A stretch of DNA of 64,000 nucleotides from Pseudomonas putida (GCA_041879295.1 CP047152.1:3539501-3603500), one strand, 5' to 3'. Shown: positions 1 through 10,858, numbered from the stretch's first letter. Notes: generated by a model from the letters alone, not told the origin. Numbers and translations are program-made.

Positions 1-795
1 CTCGGCGAAGATACCTTGATGGTTTCCGACGCCAGGTGCGACTCACGCTTCGAGGACAATCCCCTCGTGCTGAACCCACCCTATATCCGGTTCTATGCGG
101 GCCACCCGTTACGTGCCTCAAATGGCAAAGCCATTGGCACCCTGTGCATGTTCGATCCTCGGCCGCGGAAGCTCAGCGAAGCGCAACAGGCTAATTTTCG
201 GGACTTAGCCACGCTCACCGAGGGTTATTTGCAACTGCGGAGCCTAGCTCAGGTCAATCGCGCCTTGCGTGTTGAAATGGATCGCGGGCAGCGCAGGGCT
301 TTGCTTGATCCTTTGACACAACTATGGAACCGCGGGGCGTTGGCAGCATTTCAGAATCGAGAGCTTCGTTTGGCTGAAGAGCGAGGTTTACAGCTAGGTG
401 CCGTATACGCAGACCTCGACCGTTTCAAATCCGTCAATGACGAGCATGGCCACGATGCCGGCGATAAAGTGCTCTGCGAGTGTGCCCGCCGACTGCGGGC
501 TACGCTTCGGCCAGATGACCTGCTGGTACGCCAGGGAGGAGAGGAGTTCGTGGCCCTGCTACGGGTTAAAGATAGCCAAGAATTAACGCAGATTGCGGAG
601 CGCTTGCGTCAGTCAATCGGCAGCGCGCCGTTTTTGATACCCGGCGGCCCTCGGAAAATGACCATCAGCATTGGATGCACCCTGCTTACCCCTGGTGAGC
701 AGATTGATGATGCAATAAAGCGCGCTGACGGCGGTCTCTATGCGGCCAAACATGGGGGGCGTGACCAAGTTGTCTATGTGCCAGCGTTATCCTGA
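1..795 (+). CDS. Diguanylate cyclase with GAF sensor, 5' end cut by the window
   Basis: The reading frame is open to base 1, so the N-terminus lies outside the window. The visible first ~70 residues are the end of a GAF domain (IRFYAGHPL, GTLCMFD, as in light- or redox-sensing GAF proteins). A short helix leads to a GGDEF domain that carries the active-site motif GGEEF, with the inhibitory I-site RPDD five residues before it. The start of the domain is DPLTQLWNR and the metal/GTP region is ADLDRFKSVND. All of this predicts an active, feedback-inhibited enzyme making cyclic di-GMP from two GTP. No EAL domain follows before the stop at 793-795. Signal and target are unknown. Confidence 0.9.
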   Translation, partial: LGEDTLMVSDARCDSRFEDNPLVLNPPYIRFYAGHPLRASNGKAIGTLCMFDPRPRKLSEAQQANFRDLATLTEGYLQLRSLAQVNRALRVEMDRGQRRALLDPLTQLWNRGALAAFQNRELRLAEERGLQLGAVYADLDRFKSVNDEHGHDAGDKVLCECARRLRATLRPDDLLVRQGGEEFVALLRVKDSQELTQIAERLRQSIGSAPFLIPGGPRKMTISIGCTLLTPGEQIDDAIKRADGGLYAAKHGGRDQVVYVPALS

Positions 796-952
796 GGAAG
801 TTAAGACTCGGTAACATGGGGCGAGACTCTACCTATACGAGATGCGCTAGCGTATTGGCCACCCCGGTCTCCAAGTGGGTTCTCCTTCGCAAGCGTGTCG
901 AGCCAAGGCCGCCCTGGAGGCGCTGATTCGCGCCGCCGGGGCAGTTCGCAGC

Positions 953-1162
953 TCATCCCTGAGTTTTTTTGCTGCGGTACTCGGTGGTGGTCATGCCGGC
1001 GTAGCCCCAGTTATCGGTGTCGACCTCCTCGATCACGATATGGGTGAGCTCAGGTTTCTTTCCGAGCACTCGCTGCAAGGTCTCGGTGATTTCCTTGATG
1101 ACCTGGGCTTTCTGATCACGGGTGACGCCGTCGCGAGTGATGCGGACGCTGACGAAGGGCAT
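953..1162 (-). CDS. 4-oxalocrotonate tautomerase family protein
   Basis: This 69-residue protein begins Met-Pro-Phe, so removal of Met would expose Pro1, the catalytic base of the tautomerase superfamily. The alternation of strand, helix and strand (VRITRDG, then QKAQVIKEITETL, then HIVIEEV) is the usual beta-alpha-beta fold, and the length fits 4-OT family members, which assemble as hexamers. It lies 69 bases downstream of an SDR-like gene on the same strand and is probably co-transcribed with it. The real substrate cannot be read from sequence; no other aromatic meta-cleavage gene is nearby, so catechol degradation is not implied. Confidence 0.85.
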   Translation of the reverse strand: MPFVSVRITRDGVTRDQKAQVIKEITETLQRVLGKKPELTHIVIEEVDTDNWGYAGMTTTEYRSKKTQG

Positions 1163-1231
1163 GGTATTACTCCTATGGGCTGGGGAAATCAGGGCACGGA
1201 GGCGGGATGCCTCCCCGTTACGTTCAGCCTA

Positions 1232-1963
1232 TTACCATTTGCCGACACTCATACCGCCGTCGACCGGCAACACCACGCCCGTGGTGAACCCGGCGTTGGC
1301 CAGGTAAAGCACGGCGTCGGCAATGTCGCTTACGCGGCCGATGTGTCCGGCCGGTTGCAGGCCGTTGAGGAAGTCGAAGCTGGCCGGATCGTGCATCGGC
1401 GTCTCGATGATGCCGGGAGCCACCGCGTTAACCTGGATGTTGTGCGACGACAGCTCCAGCGCCAGCGCGCGGGTGACCTGGTTGAGCCCCCCCTTGATCA
1501 GCACCGGCAGGGCGGCGGGCACGGCGATGTTGGGTTGCAGCGCCACAGCGGCGGTGATGTTGATGATGTGGCCCTGACGCCGCTCGATCATGTGCGCGGC
1601 GGCGGCCTGGGAGGCGTAGACCACGCCCTTGAGGTTGGTCTCCAGCATGCCTTGGATGTCTTCCGGGCTGTATTCGATGAAGGGTTTGGGCAGGAAGAAG
1701 CCAGCATTGTTGACCAACACGTCGACCTGGCCGAAGGCATCGATGCTGGCCTGAATCAGGCGGCGGGCGGTCTCAGGCTTGGCGATATCGCCGGCCACGC
1801 CGATGAAGGCGGGGCTGTCCAGTTGTGCCTTGGCCTCGGCGAGGCGTTCGGCGGAGCGAGCATTGCCGACCACATTGAAGCCACTGGCGAGGAAAGCCTT
1901 GGCCAGGCCGAAGCCGATGCCGCTGGAGGCGCCGGTGATCACTACCGTTTTGCTGTTGCTCAT
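1232..1963 (-). CDS. SDR-family protein lacking the catalytic Ser and Tyr
   Basis: A 243-residue Rossmann protein of the short-chain dehydrogenase/reductase superfamily. The cofactor motif TGASSGIG (residues ~10-17), the NNAG motif and the VNAVAPGIIETPM C-terminal segment are intact. The catalytic Ser site reads INITAAVA where ISSVAG is usual, and the YxxxK motif reads PVLIK, so Ser and Tyr are both missing while Lys remains. I have a memory of homologous Pseudomonas SDRs with the same LPVLIKGGLN segment, which suggests a conserved subfamily rather than a decayed gene. It lies upstream of the tautomerase and divergent from a LysR gene, which is a candidate regulator. The function is unknown; it may be an enzyme with altered chemistry or a binding protein. 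Confidence 0.8.
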   Translation of the reverse strand: MSNSKTVVITGASSGIGFGLAKAFLASGFNVVGNARSAERLAEAKAQLDSPAFIGVAGDIAKPETARRLIQASIDAFGQVDVLVNNAGFFLPKPFIEYSPEDIQGMLETNLKGVVYASQAAAAHMIERRQGHIINITAAVALQPNIAVPAALPVLIKGGLNQVTRALALELSSHNIQVNAVAPGIIETPMHDPASFDFLNGLQPAGHIGRVSDIADAVLYLANAGFTTGVVLPVDGGMSVGKW

Positions 1964-2076
1964 GTCGTATCTCCCAATCAGGTGGCGCCGAAGAGCGCCG
2001 TTGGGAGGACTATATTTTTGCTTCAGATAAGGATAAATATGGCAGCGAGAACTTCAGTTGATACATGGTGTAATCA

Positions 2077-3003
2077 ATGCAGCGGCATTTCGACGACGTC
2101 CTACTCGGCAGCATCGAGCTGTTCTGTCTGGCGGCGGAGCTGGGCAGCTTCACCGCAGCCGGTCTCGCGGCGGGCGTGACGCCGGCAGCGGTCAGTCGCT
2201 CGATCAGCCGCCTGGAAGAGCGCTTGGGCTCCAGACTGTTCGTCCGTACCACTCGCAGCATCCGTCTTACCGAGGGCGGGCGAGGCTACTACGAACAGTG
2301 TCGTCAGGCACTGACCCAGCTGGTGGAGGCCGAACGGGTAGTGACCGGGCAGCAGCAGGAGCCTTCGGGCACGCTGCGCATCAGCCTGCCCACGACCTAC
2401 GGGCACCACCGAATCCTGCCGTTGCTGCCCGAGTTTCGCCGGCGCTACCCGAAGGTGCAGGTCGACATCCACCTGGGCAACCGCAATATCGACTTTGTCG
2501 GCGAGGGCTACGACCTGGCCATCCGCGTGCGTGCACAACCGGATTCGACCCTGATCGCCCGGCCGCTGGAAGACGCCCGGCTGGTGGTGGTGGCCACTCC
2601 AGATTACTTGGCACACGCGGGCGAGCCGCAGAGCCTTGAAGAACTGGCGCGGCATGACTGCATCCAGTTCGAACTGCCCAGCAGCGGTCGGCGCATCGCC
2701 TGGCTGTTCGACGAGGGGGGCTGCGAACGGGAAGTCCTCACCCAGGGCGGCTGCGTCTGCTCGGACGACGTGCTCGGTGGCGTGACCTTGGCCAAGCACG
2801 GCGCGGGACTGTTCCAGACCTACCGCTTCATCGTCGAGCGCGAGCTGGCCGAGGGCTCGCTGGTCGAGGTGCTGCGGCCCTTCGCGGGCCGCTCGCGGCC
2901 GTTCACCCTGCTATATCCCCAGGGCCGGCACATGCCGTTGCGCCTGCGAGCATTCGTCGACTTCATCATGGACAAGCGGCGCCACTGGGCCGCTGGCAGC
3001 TGA
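2077..3003 (+). CDS. LysR-family transcriptional regulator
   Basis: 308 residues. The N-terminal winged helix-turn-helix is clear (FTAAGLAAGVTPAAVSRSIS, then RLEERLGSRLF and RTTRSIRLTEGG), followed by a periplasmic-binding-like effector domain (LRISLPTTYGHH, DLAIRV). The total length is typical of the family. It is divergent from the SDR-tautomerase pair across a 113-bp AT-richer gap (1964-2076), the usual arrangement for a LysR protein controlling its neighbour. The ATG at 2077 is the first plausible start, although its ribosome-binding site is weak. The inducer cannot be inferred. Confidence 0.9.
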   Translation: MQRHFDDVLLGSIELFCLAAELGSFTAAGLAAGVTPAAVSRSISRLEERLGSRLFVRTTRSIRLTEGGRGYYEQCRQALTQLVEAERVVTGQQQEPSGTLRISLPTTYGHHRILPLLPEFRRRYPKVQVDIHLGNRNIDFVGEGYDLAIRVRAQPDSTLIARPLEDARLVVVATPDYLAHAGEPQSLEELARHDCIQFELPSSGRRIAWLFDEGGCEREVLTQGGCVCSDDVLGGVTLAKHGAGLFQTYRFIVERELAEGSLVEVLRPFAGRSRPFTLLYPQGRHMPLRLRAFVDFIMDKRRHWAAGS

Positions 3004-3325
3004 GGGGACGTATCACTCTGTATCAGTGCCATGGTGGATGCGGCGCCGATGGGCCAGCCTGTAGTTGGCCTTGGACCGATATCCGGTTTAGCACCTGCCG
3101 GCCCAGCACCGGGCCGGTGGCATGGATGGACTCACGCTCACCTCAGACGCACGCCACGATCTCGAACGAGGTTAAGCAGCACAACCTCAAATTCGGTGGA
3201 GCGCCTGCCTCGGCGGTCAACGACTACAGCATTTCGCTCTACACCCACGTCGATCCTGGCGAGGTTGACGGCATGAGAATTCGCGGTGGTGTTATCCTGA
3301 GAAGTCACGCAAAAGTCACGCAAAT
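3004..3325. other. Non-coding stretch beside tRNA-Pro
   Basis: About 320 bases between the LysR stop and the tRNA-Pro terminator hold no convincing gene. Open frames of 81-82 codons exist but lack ribosome-binding sites and recognisable domains. It lies on the 3' side of a tRNA gene, the side where integrating elements insert, so an old integration scar is possible. I found no integrase and no second copy of the tRNA 3' end in the window. Confidence 0.4.
3302..3323. repeat. 11-bp tandem direct repeat
   Basis: AAGTCACGCAA occurs twice head to tail, immediately before the tRNA-Pro terminator hairpin. It could be a remnant of integrase arm-type sites or a replication-slippage product. Nothing else supports a function. 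Confidence 0.6.
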
Positions 3326-3355
3326 GAAAAAGGCCACTCCTTTCGGAAATGGCCT
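3326..3355 (-). terminator. Rho-independent terminator of tRNA-Pro
   Basis: Read on the minus strand, AGGCCATT pairs with AGTGGCCT across a 9-nt loop (one G-U pair) and is followed by a run of five T. It lies 16 bases past the 3' end of tRNA-Pro. Confidence 0.85.
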
Positions 3356-3371
3356 AAGTCATTGAAATATA

Positions 3372-3448
3372 TGGTCGGGACGGAGTGATTCGAACACTCG
3401 ACCCCTTGCACCCCATGCAAGTGCGCTACCGGGCTGCGCTACGCCCCG
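3372..3448 (-). tRNA. tRNA-Pro (GGG anticodon)
   Basis: 77 nt including an encoded CCA. The acceptor arms CGGGGCG and CGTCCCG pair. The anticodon stem CTTGC/GCAAG encloses the loop ATGGGGT, giving anticodon GGG for CCC codons. The T-arm contains GTTCGAATC. It is the last gene of the minus-strand run that begins with thrS, with a hairpin and about 110 bp separating it from the merR-type gene. Confidence 0.95.
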
Positions 3449-3509
3449 ACTGGGCTTTGAAGCATGTTCTCAATCTTGCCGAGAACGTTGAAGAATGTAC
3501 CCTAACCTC

Positions 3510-3553
3510 CTGATAAATGGAAGCTTTTTCTCAAAAAAATTTCCACTCATCAG
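3510..3553 (-). terminator. Long hairpin downstream of the MerR-type gene
   Basis: On the minus strand CTGATGAGTGGAA pairs with TTCCATTTATCAG with only two G-U wobbles, and an inner T-run/A-run can extend the stem. The wobbles are allowed only in minus-strand RNA, which suggests selection on that transcript. A classical U-run after the stem is missing, so it may be a weak terminator, an RNA-stability element or a processing signal. Confidence 0.45.
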
Positions 3554-3562
3554 AAACCCGGC

Positions 3563-3919
3563 TCACTTCTTCAAAACCACCAATACATCCTCCAATTCAA
3601 CAATCATCTGCCGAATCAGCTGCTTGTACTGGCTGGATTCATCTTTAGCCTCATCACTGGAGAGCCTCAACCGCGCCCCGCCAATGGTGAACCCCTGGTC
3701 ATACAGCAACGCACGAATCTGACGGATCATCAGCACATCCTGCCGCTGGTAATACCGCCGGTTCCCCCGCCGCTTCACAGGGTTCAGCTGGTCGAACTCC
3801 TGCTCCCAATACCGCAGCACGTGTGGCTTTACGGCACACAACTCACTCACTTCACCAATGGTGAAGTAGCGTTTGCCCGGTATGGGGGGCAGTTCGTCGT
3901 TATGGCTTGGTTCCAGCAT
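3563..3919 (-). CDS. MerR-family regulator downstream of ihfA
   Basis: 118 residues from the ATG at 3919. The MerR helix-turn-helix ([20 protein letters not shown], then WEQEF) occupies residues ~15-50 and is followed by a winged element RRGNRRYYQ and a C-terminal helical dimerisation segment. There is no metal-binding Cys cluster, so this is not a classical mercury or copper sensor. The frame could start three codons earlier at a TTG, but that codon lies inside the GAGG ribosome-binding site of the ATG. The gene overlaps the 3' end of ihfA by 20 bases, so translation is probably coupled. A MerR gene in this position is standard in Pseudomonas; its target is not known to me. Confidence 0.9.
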
Positions 3920-4202
3920 AGGCCTCAACCCGGGCCTTCAACTTCTGCCCTGGACGAAAGGTGACGACGCGCCGTGCGGTGATCGGGATCTCTTCCCCTG
4001 TCTTGGGGTTGCGGCCCGGCCGCTGGCGTTTGTCGCGAAGGTCGAAGTTGCCGAAACCGGACAGCTTGACCTGCTCGTTCTCTTCAAGTGCGTGCCGAAT
4101 TTCTTCAAAAAACAGCTCGACCAGCTCCTTGGCCTCACGCTTGTTAAGCCCCAGCTCCTCGTACAGCCTTTCGGCCATCTCAGCTTTCGTCAGAGCACCC
4201 AT
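3900..4202 (-). CDS. ihfA: Integration host factor subunit alpha
   Basis: The 100-residue product is a HU/IHF-family DNA-bending protein. The hallmark [20 protein letters not shown] spans residues ~48-67, with the proline at the tip of the beta arm that intercalates into DNA, and the length is typical for the alpha subunit. The position immediately after pheT (4-bp gap) is the conserved gammaproteobacterial location and distinguishes it from ihfB and HU. IHF works as a heterodimer with IhfB, which is encoded elsewhere, and bends DNA at sigma-54 promoters, in recombination and in replication. Confidence 0.98.
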
Positions 4203-4206
4203 GCCG

Positions 4207-6588
4207 TTATTTCCTTAACGTGGTGTTCAACCTTTGTTCGAGCGAGGTGAGGATGTTTTGCAGGGTAGTGTTCACCTCATCGTCGTTAAGAGTGCGCGAT
4301 GGATGCTGCCAGGTCAAGCCGACGGCAAGGCTTTTTCTATCAGGATCAATGCCTTTACCTTGGTACACATCAAACAGCCTGAGGTCTGTGAGCCATTCGC
4401 CTGCATTGTCACGAATTAATTCAAGCACCGCGCTAGAAGCCACATCACGTCCTGCGATCAAAGCCAGGTCACGACGGGTTTCCGGGAACTTGGACAGTTC
4501 GCTGAATTTCGGCAGGCGGCCTTCGACCACATCGCCCAGCACCAGCTCGAACAGGAATACCGGGCGGTCCAGGCCCAGGGCCTTGGCCAGCTCCGGGTGG
4601 ATGGCGCCGAGGTAGCCGACCAGTTTGCCGTCACGCTCGATGGCAGCGGTCTGGCCTGGGTGCAGGGCTGGGTGTTTGCTGGCACTGAAGGTGAAGTCGC
4701 TCAGGGCGCCGGAGTAACCCAGCAGGGCTTCCACGTCGGCTTTCACGTCGAAGAAATCGACGCCGTCGCGGCCGTTGGCCCAGCCTTCTGGCAGGCGGCT
4801 GCCGGTGATGACGCCGGCAATCATTGGCTGCTGCTGCAAGTCACCCAGTTGGCCGACAAAGCGCAGGCCGCTTTCGAATAGGCGCACGCGGTCTTGCTGG
4901 CGGTTGAGGTTGTGCTGCAGTGCCTTGACCAGGCCCGGCCACAGCGAGGCGCGCATGGCGGCCATGTCGCTGGAGATGGGGTTGGCCAGCAGCAGCGGCT
5001 CTACGCCCGGGCTGAACAGTTCGAACAGTTTCGGGTCGATGAAGCTGTAGGTGATGGCTTCCTGGTAGCCACGGGCAACCAGCAGACGGCGCAGGGTCGG
5101 CAGGTCACCGCGGGTTTCCGGCTTGCCCTGTGGGGCCAGGCGGGCTTGCGGGTAGCGTACAGGCAGGTTGTTGTAGCCGTACAGGCGGGCCAGCTCTTCG
5201 ATCAGGTCCACTTCCAGGCTGATGTCGAAGCGGTGGCTTGGCACGCTGACGGTCCACTGCCCTTCCCCGCTCTTGGTCGTGGTCAGTTCGAGGGCGTTGA
5301 GCAACTGCTCGACCTGGGCTGGGTCCATTTCCATGCCAAGCATCTGGGTGATGCGTTCGGCGCGCAGGGTGACCGGGGCTACTTGTGGCAGGTGCTGTTC
5401 GCTGACCGCTTCGACCACAGGGCCGGCTTCGCCGCCAACGATGTCCAGCAGCAACTGCGTGGCGCGCTCCATGGCTTCGCGGGCCAGTTGCGAGTCGACG
5501 CCGCGCTCGTAGCGGTGCGAGGCATCGGTGTGCAGGCCATAGGAACGGGCTTTACCAGCGACGGAAATCGGCTCGAAGAAGGCACTTTCCAGGAACAGAT
5601 CGCGGGTTTTTTCGGTGTTCACACCGCTGTGCTCGCCACCCATGACGCCGGCGATGGCCAGAGCGCGGGTGTGGTCGGCGATGACCAGGGTGTCGGCACG
5701 CAGGGCCACTTCCTGGCCGTCGAGCAGGACGAGCTTTTCGCCCTCTTCGGCCATGCGCACGCGGATGCCGCCGTTGATTTCTGCCAGGTCGAAGGCGTGC
5801 ATCGGCTGGCCGAGTTCGAGCATCACGTAGTTGGTGACGTCGACGGCAGCGTCGATGCTGCGTACGTCGCTGCGGCGCAGGCGTTCGACCATCCACAGTG
5901 GGGTTGGCTTGCTCAGGTCGACGTTACGGATAGCGCGGCCCAGGTAGCGCGGGCAGGCAGCCGGGGCGCTGACTTCGACCGGGCGCACTTCGTCATGGGC
6001 GGCCGCTACGGCTGGCACCACCGGGCGGGTGACCGGGGTGTCGTACAGGGCGCTGACGTCGCGGGCCAGGCCGGCGATGGACAGGCAGTCGCCGCGGTTC
6101 GGGGTCAGGCCGATTTCGATGCTGGCATCATCCAGGCTCAGGTACGTGCGAATGTCTTCACCAACCGGAGCGTCGGCAGCCAGCTCCAGCAGGCCGTCGT
6201 TTTCTTCGCTGATCTGCAGTTCGGCAGCCGAGCACAGCATGCCGAAGGACTCGACACCGCGCAGCTTGGCCTTCTTGATCTTGAAGTCGCCTGGCAGCTC
6301 GGCACCGATCATGGCGAACGGGATCTTGATGCCCGGGCGGGCGTTAGGGGCGCCGCACACAACCTGGAAGGTTTCCTGGCCGCTGCTTACCTGGCACACG
6401 CGCAGCTTGTCGGCGTCCGGGTGTTGTTCGGTGGCGAGAATTTCGCCCACGACGATGCCGCTGAACTGGCCGGCAGCGGGGGTAACGCTGTCAACTTCGA
6501 GGCCGGCCATGGACAGGCGGGCGACCAGTTCGTCACGGGAGACTTGCGGGTTGACCCAACCGCGCAGCCACTGTTCACTGAATTTCAT
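4207..6588 (-). CDS. pheT: Phenylalanyl-tRNA synthetase beta chain
   Basis: 793 residues, the usual length. In order: N-terminal region and OB-fold tRNA-binding domain ([10 protein letters not shown], ~residues 40-150), the B3/B4 editing domain that removes mischarged tyrosine (~210-380), B5 (~400-470), a catalytic-like core, and the C-terminal ferredoxin-fold anticodon-binding domain ([14 protein letters not shown], ~700-793). It pairs with PheS as an alpha2-beta2 enzyme. It starts 31 bases after pheS and ends 4 bases before ihfA, so it belongs to the same transcript. Confidence 0.98.
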
Positions 6589-6619
6589 GCTGTTCTCCTG
6601 AAAGTTGCGTCGATTGGGC

Positions 6620-7699
<1,080 letters not shown>

Positions 7700-7745
7700 T
7701 CAATGCCCGGCAGCGCTAGCACCGCCGGGTGATTGTCGCGGGTAC

Positions 7746-8102
7746 TTAAGCCAGAACGGCTTTAGCTTTCTCGACAATCGCAGCAAACGCCGCTTTTTCG
7801 TTCACTGCCAGATCAGCCAGAACCTTACGGTCGATTTCGATCGAAGCCTTTTTCAGGCCAGCAATCAGACGGCTGTAGGACAGACCGTTGGTGCGGGCAC
7901 CGGCGTTGATACGAGCGATCCACAGTGCGCGGAACTGACGCTTCTTCTGGCGACGGTCGCGGTAGGCGTATTGGCCTGCCTTGATGACCGCTTGCTTGGC
8001 TACACGGAATACGCGCGAACGTGCGCCGTAGTAACCTTTAGCCAGTTTCAGAATTTTTTTGTGACGCTTACGAGCGATAACGCCGCGCTTAACACGAGCC
8101 AT
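7746..8102 (-). CDS. rplT: 50S ribosomal protein L20
   Basis: 118 residues, highly basic. The family signature appears as [19 protein letters not shown] at the N-terminus and [20 protein letters not shown] in the middle. L20 is essential for early 50S assembly on 23S rRNA and in enterobacteria represses its own operon by binding the rpmI leader. It follows rpmI by 27 bases. Confidence 0.99.
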   Translation of the reverse strand: MARVKRGVIARKRHKKILKLAKGYYGARSRVFRVAKQAVIKAGQYAYRDRRQKKRQFRALWIARINAGARTNGLSYSRLIAGLKKASIEIDRKVLADLAVNEKAAFAAIVEKAKAVLA

Positions 8103-8129
8103 GAGTAACTTCCTCTATCTTAACCAGAA

Positions 8130-8324
8130 TTAACGAACGCGCAGCATGCGCTCGACTTTTGCGACGTCGGACGGGTGCAGCAAGCTGGCACCGCGCAGTT
8201 GACGCTTACGCTTGGTCGACATTTTGGTCAGGATGTGGCTCTTGAAAGCGTGCTTGTGCTTGAAGCCCGAAGCTGTCTTCAGGAAGCGCTTCGCAGCACC
8301 GCTCTTGGTTTTCATTTTTGGCAT
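8130..8324 (-). CDS. rpmI: 50S ribosomal protein L35
   Basis: 64 residues from [14 protein letters not shown], a very basic protein of the standard L35 length. The frame can be extended five codons upstream, but the GGAGTT ribosome-binding site sits seven bases before the ATG at 8324, which fixes the start. It lies between infC and rplT in the classical translation operon. Confidence 0.99.
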   Translation of the reverse strand: MPKMKTKSGAAKRFLKTASGFKHKHAFKSHILTKMSTKRKRQLRGASLLHPSDVAKVERMLRVR

Positions 8325-8384
8325 GTTGGAACTCCGCATTCGATAAAATTACACATAATCATCAGGCCTGCCGTGCCCGGGAGA

Positions 8385-8930
8385 TTACTTCTTTTTCTTG
8401 GGGGCGATGACCATCATAAGCTGGCGTCCTTCCATCTTCGGATGCTGCTCAACGGTGCCGTATTCGGCGAGGTCGGCTTCGACCCGCTTCAACAGCTCCA
8501 TGCCCAGCTCCTGGTGGGCCATCTCACGACCACGGAATCTCAGAGAGATCTTGGCCTTGTCCCCATCGGTAAGGAAACGTACCAGGTTGCGTAGTTTTAC
8601 CTGGTAATCCCCATCCTCCGTCCCTGGACGAAACTTGATTTCTTTGATCTGGATCTGCTTCTGGTTTTTCTTGGCTTCGTTAGCCTGCTTCTTCTTCTCG
8701 AAGAGGTGCTTGCCGTAGTCCATGACCTTGCAGACGGGTGGTACCGCGTCTGCAGAGATTTCTACCAGGTCCAGCTTCGCTTCATCAGCGATACGCAGCG
8801 CTTCATCAATCGAGACGATGCCAACCTGCTCGCCGTCTGCGCCAATTAACCGAACCTCGCGGGCCGAGATATTCTCGTTGATCGGGGCCTTCGGTACAGC
8901 ACGCTTATCGTTTCTCATTTCACGCTTAAT
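8385..8930 (-). CDS. infC: Translation initiation factor IF-3, probable AUU start
   Basis: IF-3 binds the 30S subunit, prevents premature 50S joining and checks start codons. The product has the N-domain ([26 protein letters not shown]), a lysine-rich linker and the C-domain ([20 protein letters not shown], ending [10 protein letters not shown]). Two starts are possible. An ATG at 8936 overlaps the thrS stop (TAATG), but the GGAG site would sit only two bases from it. The ATT at 8930 has that GGAG eight bases upstream, and AUU is the known infC start in enterobacteria, where IF-3 represses its own rare-codon start. I therefore choose ATT, giving 181 residues. The GGAG lies inside the last codons of thrS. 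Confidence 0.93.
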   Translation of the reverse strand: MKREMRNDKRAVPKAPINENISAREVRLIGADGEQVGIVSIDEALRIADEAKLDLVEISADAVPPVCKVMDYGKHLFEKKKQANEAKKNQKQIQIKEIKFRPGTEDGDYQVKLRNLVRFLTDGDKAKISLRFRGREMAHQELGMELLKRVEADLAEYGTVEQHPKMEGRQLMMVIAPKKKK

Positions 8931-8935
8931 AGTCA

Positions 8936-10858
8936 TTACTCCGATTCTTGGCGACCACGCCGGGAAACCGCTTGTGTCAGAAGCTCAACGAATTGGGCGA
9001 CGGGCATGGAGCCCAGGTCTGCGCCTTCGCGAGTACGCACAGCGACGGTTTGCGTTTCGACTTCGCGGTCCCCTATAACCAAAAGGTACGGGACCTTGAG
9101 CAAAGTATGCTCGCGGATTTTAAAGCCGATCTTCTCATTTCTCAAGTCCGACTTGGCACGGAAACCGCTTCCGTTCAGAGATTTCTCAACCTCAAGGGCA
9201 AAATCGGCCTGTTTGTCGGTGATATTCATGATCACCGCCTGGGTTGGGGCCAGCCACGCCGGGAACACGCCAGCGTAGTGTTCGATCAGCATGCCGATGA
9301 AGCGCTCGAACGAACCAAGGATGGCGCGGTGCAGCATGACCGGGCGAACTCGGCTGTTATCTTCGGCAATATAGCTGGCATCCAGACGCTCTGGCAGGTT
9401 CGGGTCGTACTGCAGGGTACCGCACTGCCAGTTACGGCCGAGGCAGTCGCGCAGGGTGAACTCGATTTTCGGACCGTAGAAGGCGCCCTCGCCAGGCTGG
9501 TACTCCCACTCGAGGCCGGATTCGTTCAGGGCATCGGCCAGCGCGGTTTCAGCACGGTCCCACAACTCTTCGGAACCGACACGCTTGGCCGGGCGAGTGG
9601 ACAGTTTCATGGCGATGTCGCTGAAACCGAAGTCCTTGTAAACGTCCAGGGTCAGCTTGATGAAGTCGGCGGCTTCTTTCTTCACCTGTTCTTCGGTGCA
9701 GAAAATGTGCGCGTCGTCCTGTACGAAGCCACGCACGCGCATGATGCCGTGCAGTGCGCCGGAGGGCTCGTTACGGTGGCAGGCACCGAACTCGGCCAGA
9801 CGCAGCGGCAGGTCGCGGTAGCTTTTCAGGCCCTGGTTGAACACCTGCACGTGGCACGGGCAGTTCATCGGTTTTACCGCGTAGTCACGGCTTTCCGACG
9901 AAGTGGTGAACATGTTTTCGGCATAGTTGGACCAGTGGCCGGAACGCTCCCACAGGATGCGGTCGACAACCTGCGGGGTCTTGATTTCCTGGTAGCCGTT
10001 TTCGCGCTGTACGCCACGCATGTACTGCTCGAGTACCTGGTAGACGGTCCAGCCGTTGGCGTGCCAGAACACCATGCCCGGGGCTTCTTCCTGCAGGTGG
10101 AACAGGTCGAGCTGCTTGCCGATCTTGCGGTGGTCGCGTTTTTCGGCTTCTTCGATGCGCTGGATGTACGCAGCCAGCTGCTTCTTGTCAGCCCAGGCCG
10201 TGCCGTACACGCGCTGCAGCTGCTCGTTCTTGGCATCGCCACGCCAGTAGGCGCCGGACAGCTTGGTCAGCTTGAATGCCTTGAGGAAGCGGGTGTTCGG
10301 CACGTGCGGGCCACGGCACATGTCGACGTATTCTTCGTGGTAGTACAGGCCCATGGCCTGTTCATCCGGCATGTCTTCGACCAGACGCAGTTTGTAGTCT
10401 TCGCCACGAGCCTTGAACACCTCGATGACTTCGGCGCGCGGGGTCATTTTCTTGACCACGTCGTAGTCTTTTTCGATCAGCTCCATCATGCGCTTTTCGA
10501 TGGCGGCCATGTCTTCTGGCGTGAAGGGGCGCTCATAGGCGATGTCGTAATAGAAGCCTTCGTCAATGACCGGGCCGATCACCATCCTGGCGGTCGGGTA
10601 CAGCTGCTTCACGGCGTGGCCAACCAGGTGGGCGCACGAGTGACGGATGATCTCCAGTCCCTCTTCATCTTTAGGGGTGATGATCTGCAGGGTGGCGTCG
10701 TTGCTGATCAGGTCACACGCATCGACCAGCTTGCCGTCGACTTTGCCGGCAACGGTGGCCTTGGCCAGGCCAGCGCCGATGGAAGCGGCTACTTCAGCTA
10801 CGGATACGGCGTGATCGAACGAACGTTGACTGCCATCGGGAAGAGTAATAACGGGCAT
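8936..10858 (-). CDS. thrS: Threonyl-tRNA synthetase
   Basis: 640 residues from MPVITLPDG. The N-terminal TGS domain (residues 1-62) precedes the editing domain with [13 protein letters not shown] and the MCRGPH segment that hydrolyses seryl-tRNA-Thr. The class II core has [10 protein letters not shown] (a zinc-ligand cysteine) and motif 2 [22 protein letters not shown]-terminal anticodon-binding domain follows. An upstream GTG would add 11 residues, but GGAGG lies six bases before the ATG at 10858. thrS heads the operon with infC, rpmI, rplT, pheS, pheT and ihfA. In E. coli ThrRS represses its own mRNA through a tRNA-like leader; I did not identify such a structure here. Confidence 0.98.
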   Translation of the reverse strand: MPVITLPDGSQRSFDHAVSVAEVAASIGAGLAKATVAGKVDGKLVDACDLISNDATLQIITPKDEEGLEIIRHSCAHLVGHAVKQLYPTARMVIGPVIDEGFYYDIAYERPFTPEDMAAIEKRMMELIEKDYDVVKKMTPRAEVIEVFKARGEDYKLRLVEDMPDEQAMGLYYHEEYVDMCRGPHVPNTRFLKAFKLTKLSGAYWRGDAKNEQLQRVYGTAWADKKQLAAYIQRIEEAEKRDHRKIGKQLDLFHLQEEAPGMVFWHANGWTVYQVLEQYMRGVQRENGYQEIKTPQVVDRILWERSGHWSNYAENMFTTSSESRDYAVKPMNCPCHVQVFNQGLKSYRDLPLRLAEFGACHRNEPSGALHGIMRVRGFVQDDAHIFCTEEQVKKEAADFIKLTLDVYKDFGFSDIAMKLSTRPAKRVGSEELWDRAETALADALNESGLEWEYQPGEGAFYGPKIEFTLRDCLGRNWQCGTLQYDPNLPERLDASYIAEDNSRVRPVMLHRAILGSFERFIGMLIEHYAGVFPAWLAPTQAVIMNITDKQADFALEVEKSLNGSGFRAKSDLRNEKIGFKIREHTLLKVPYLLVIGDREVETQTVAVRTREGADLGSMPVAQFVELLTQAVSRRGRQESE

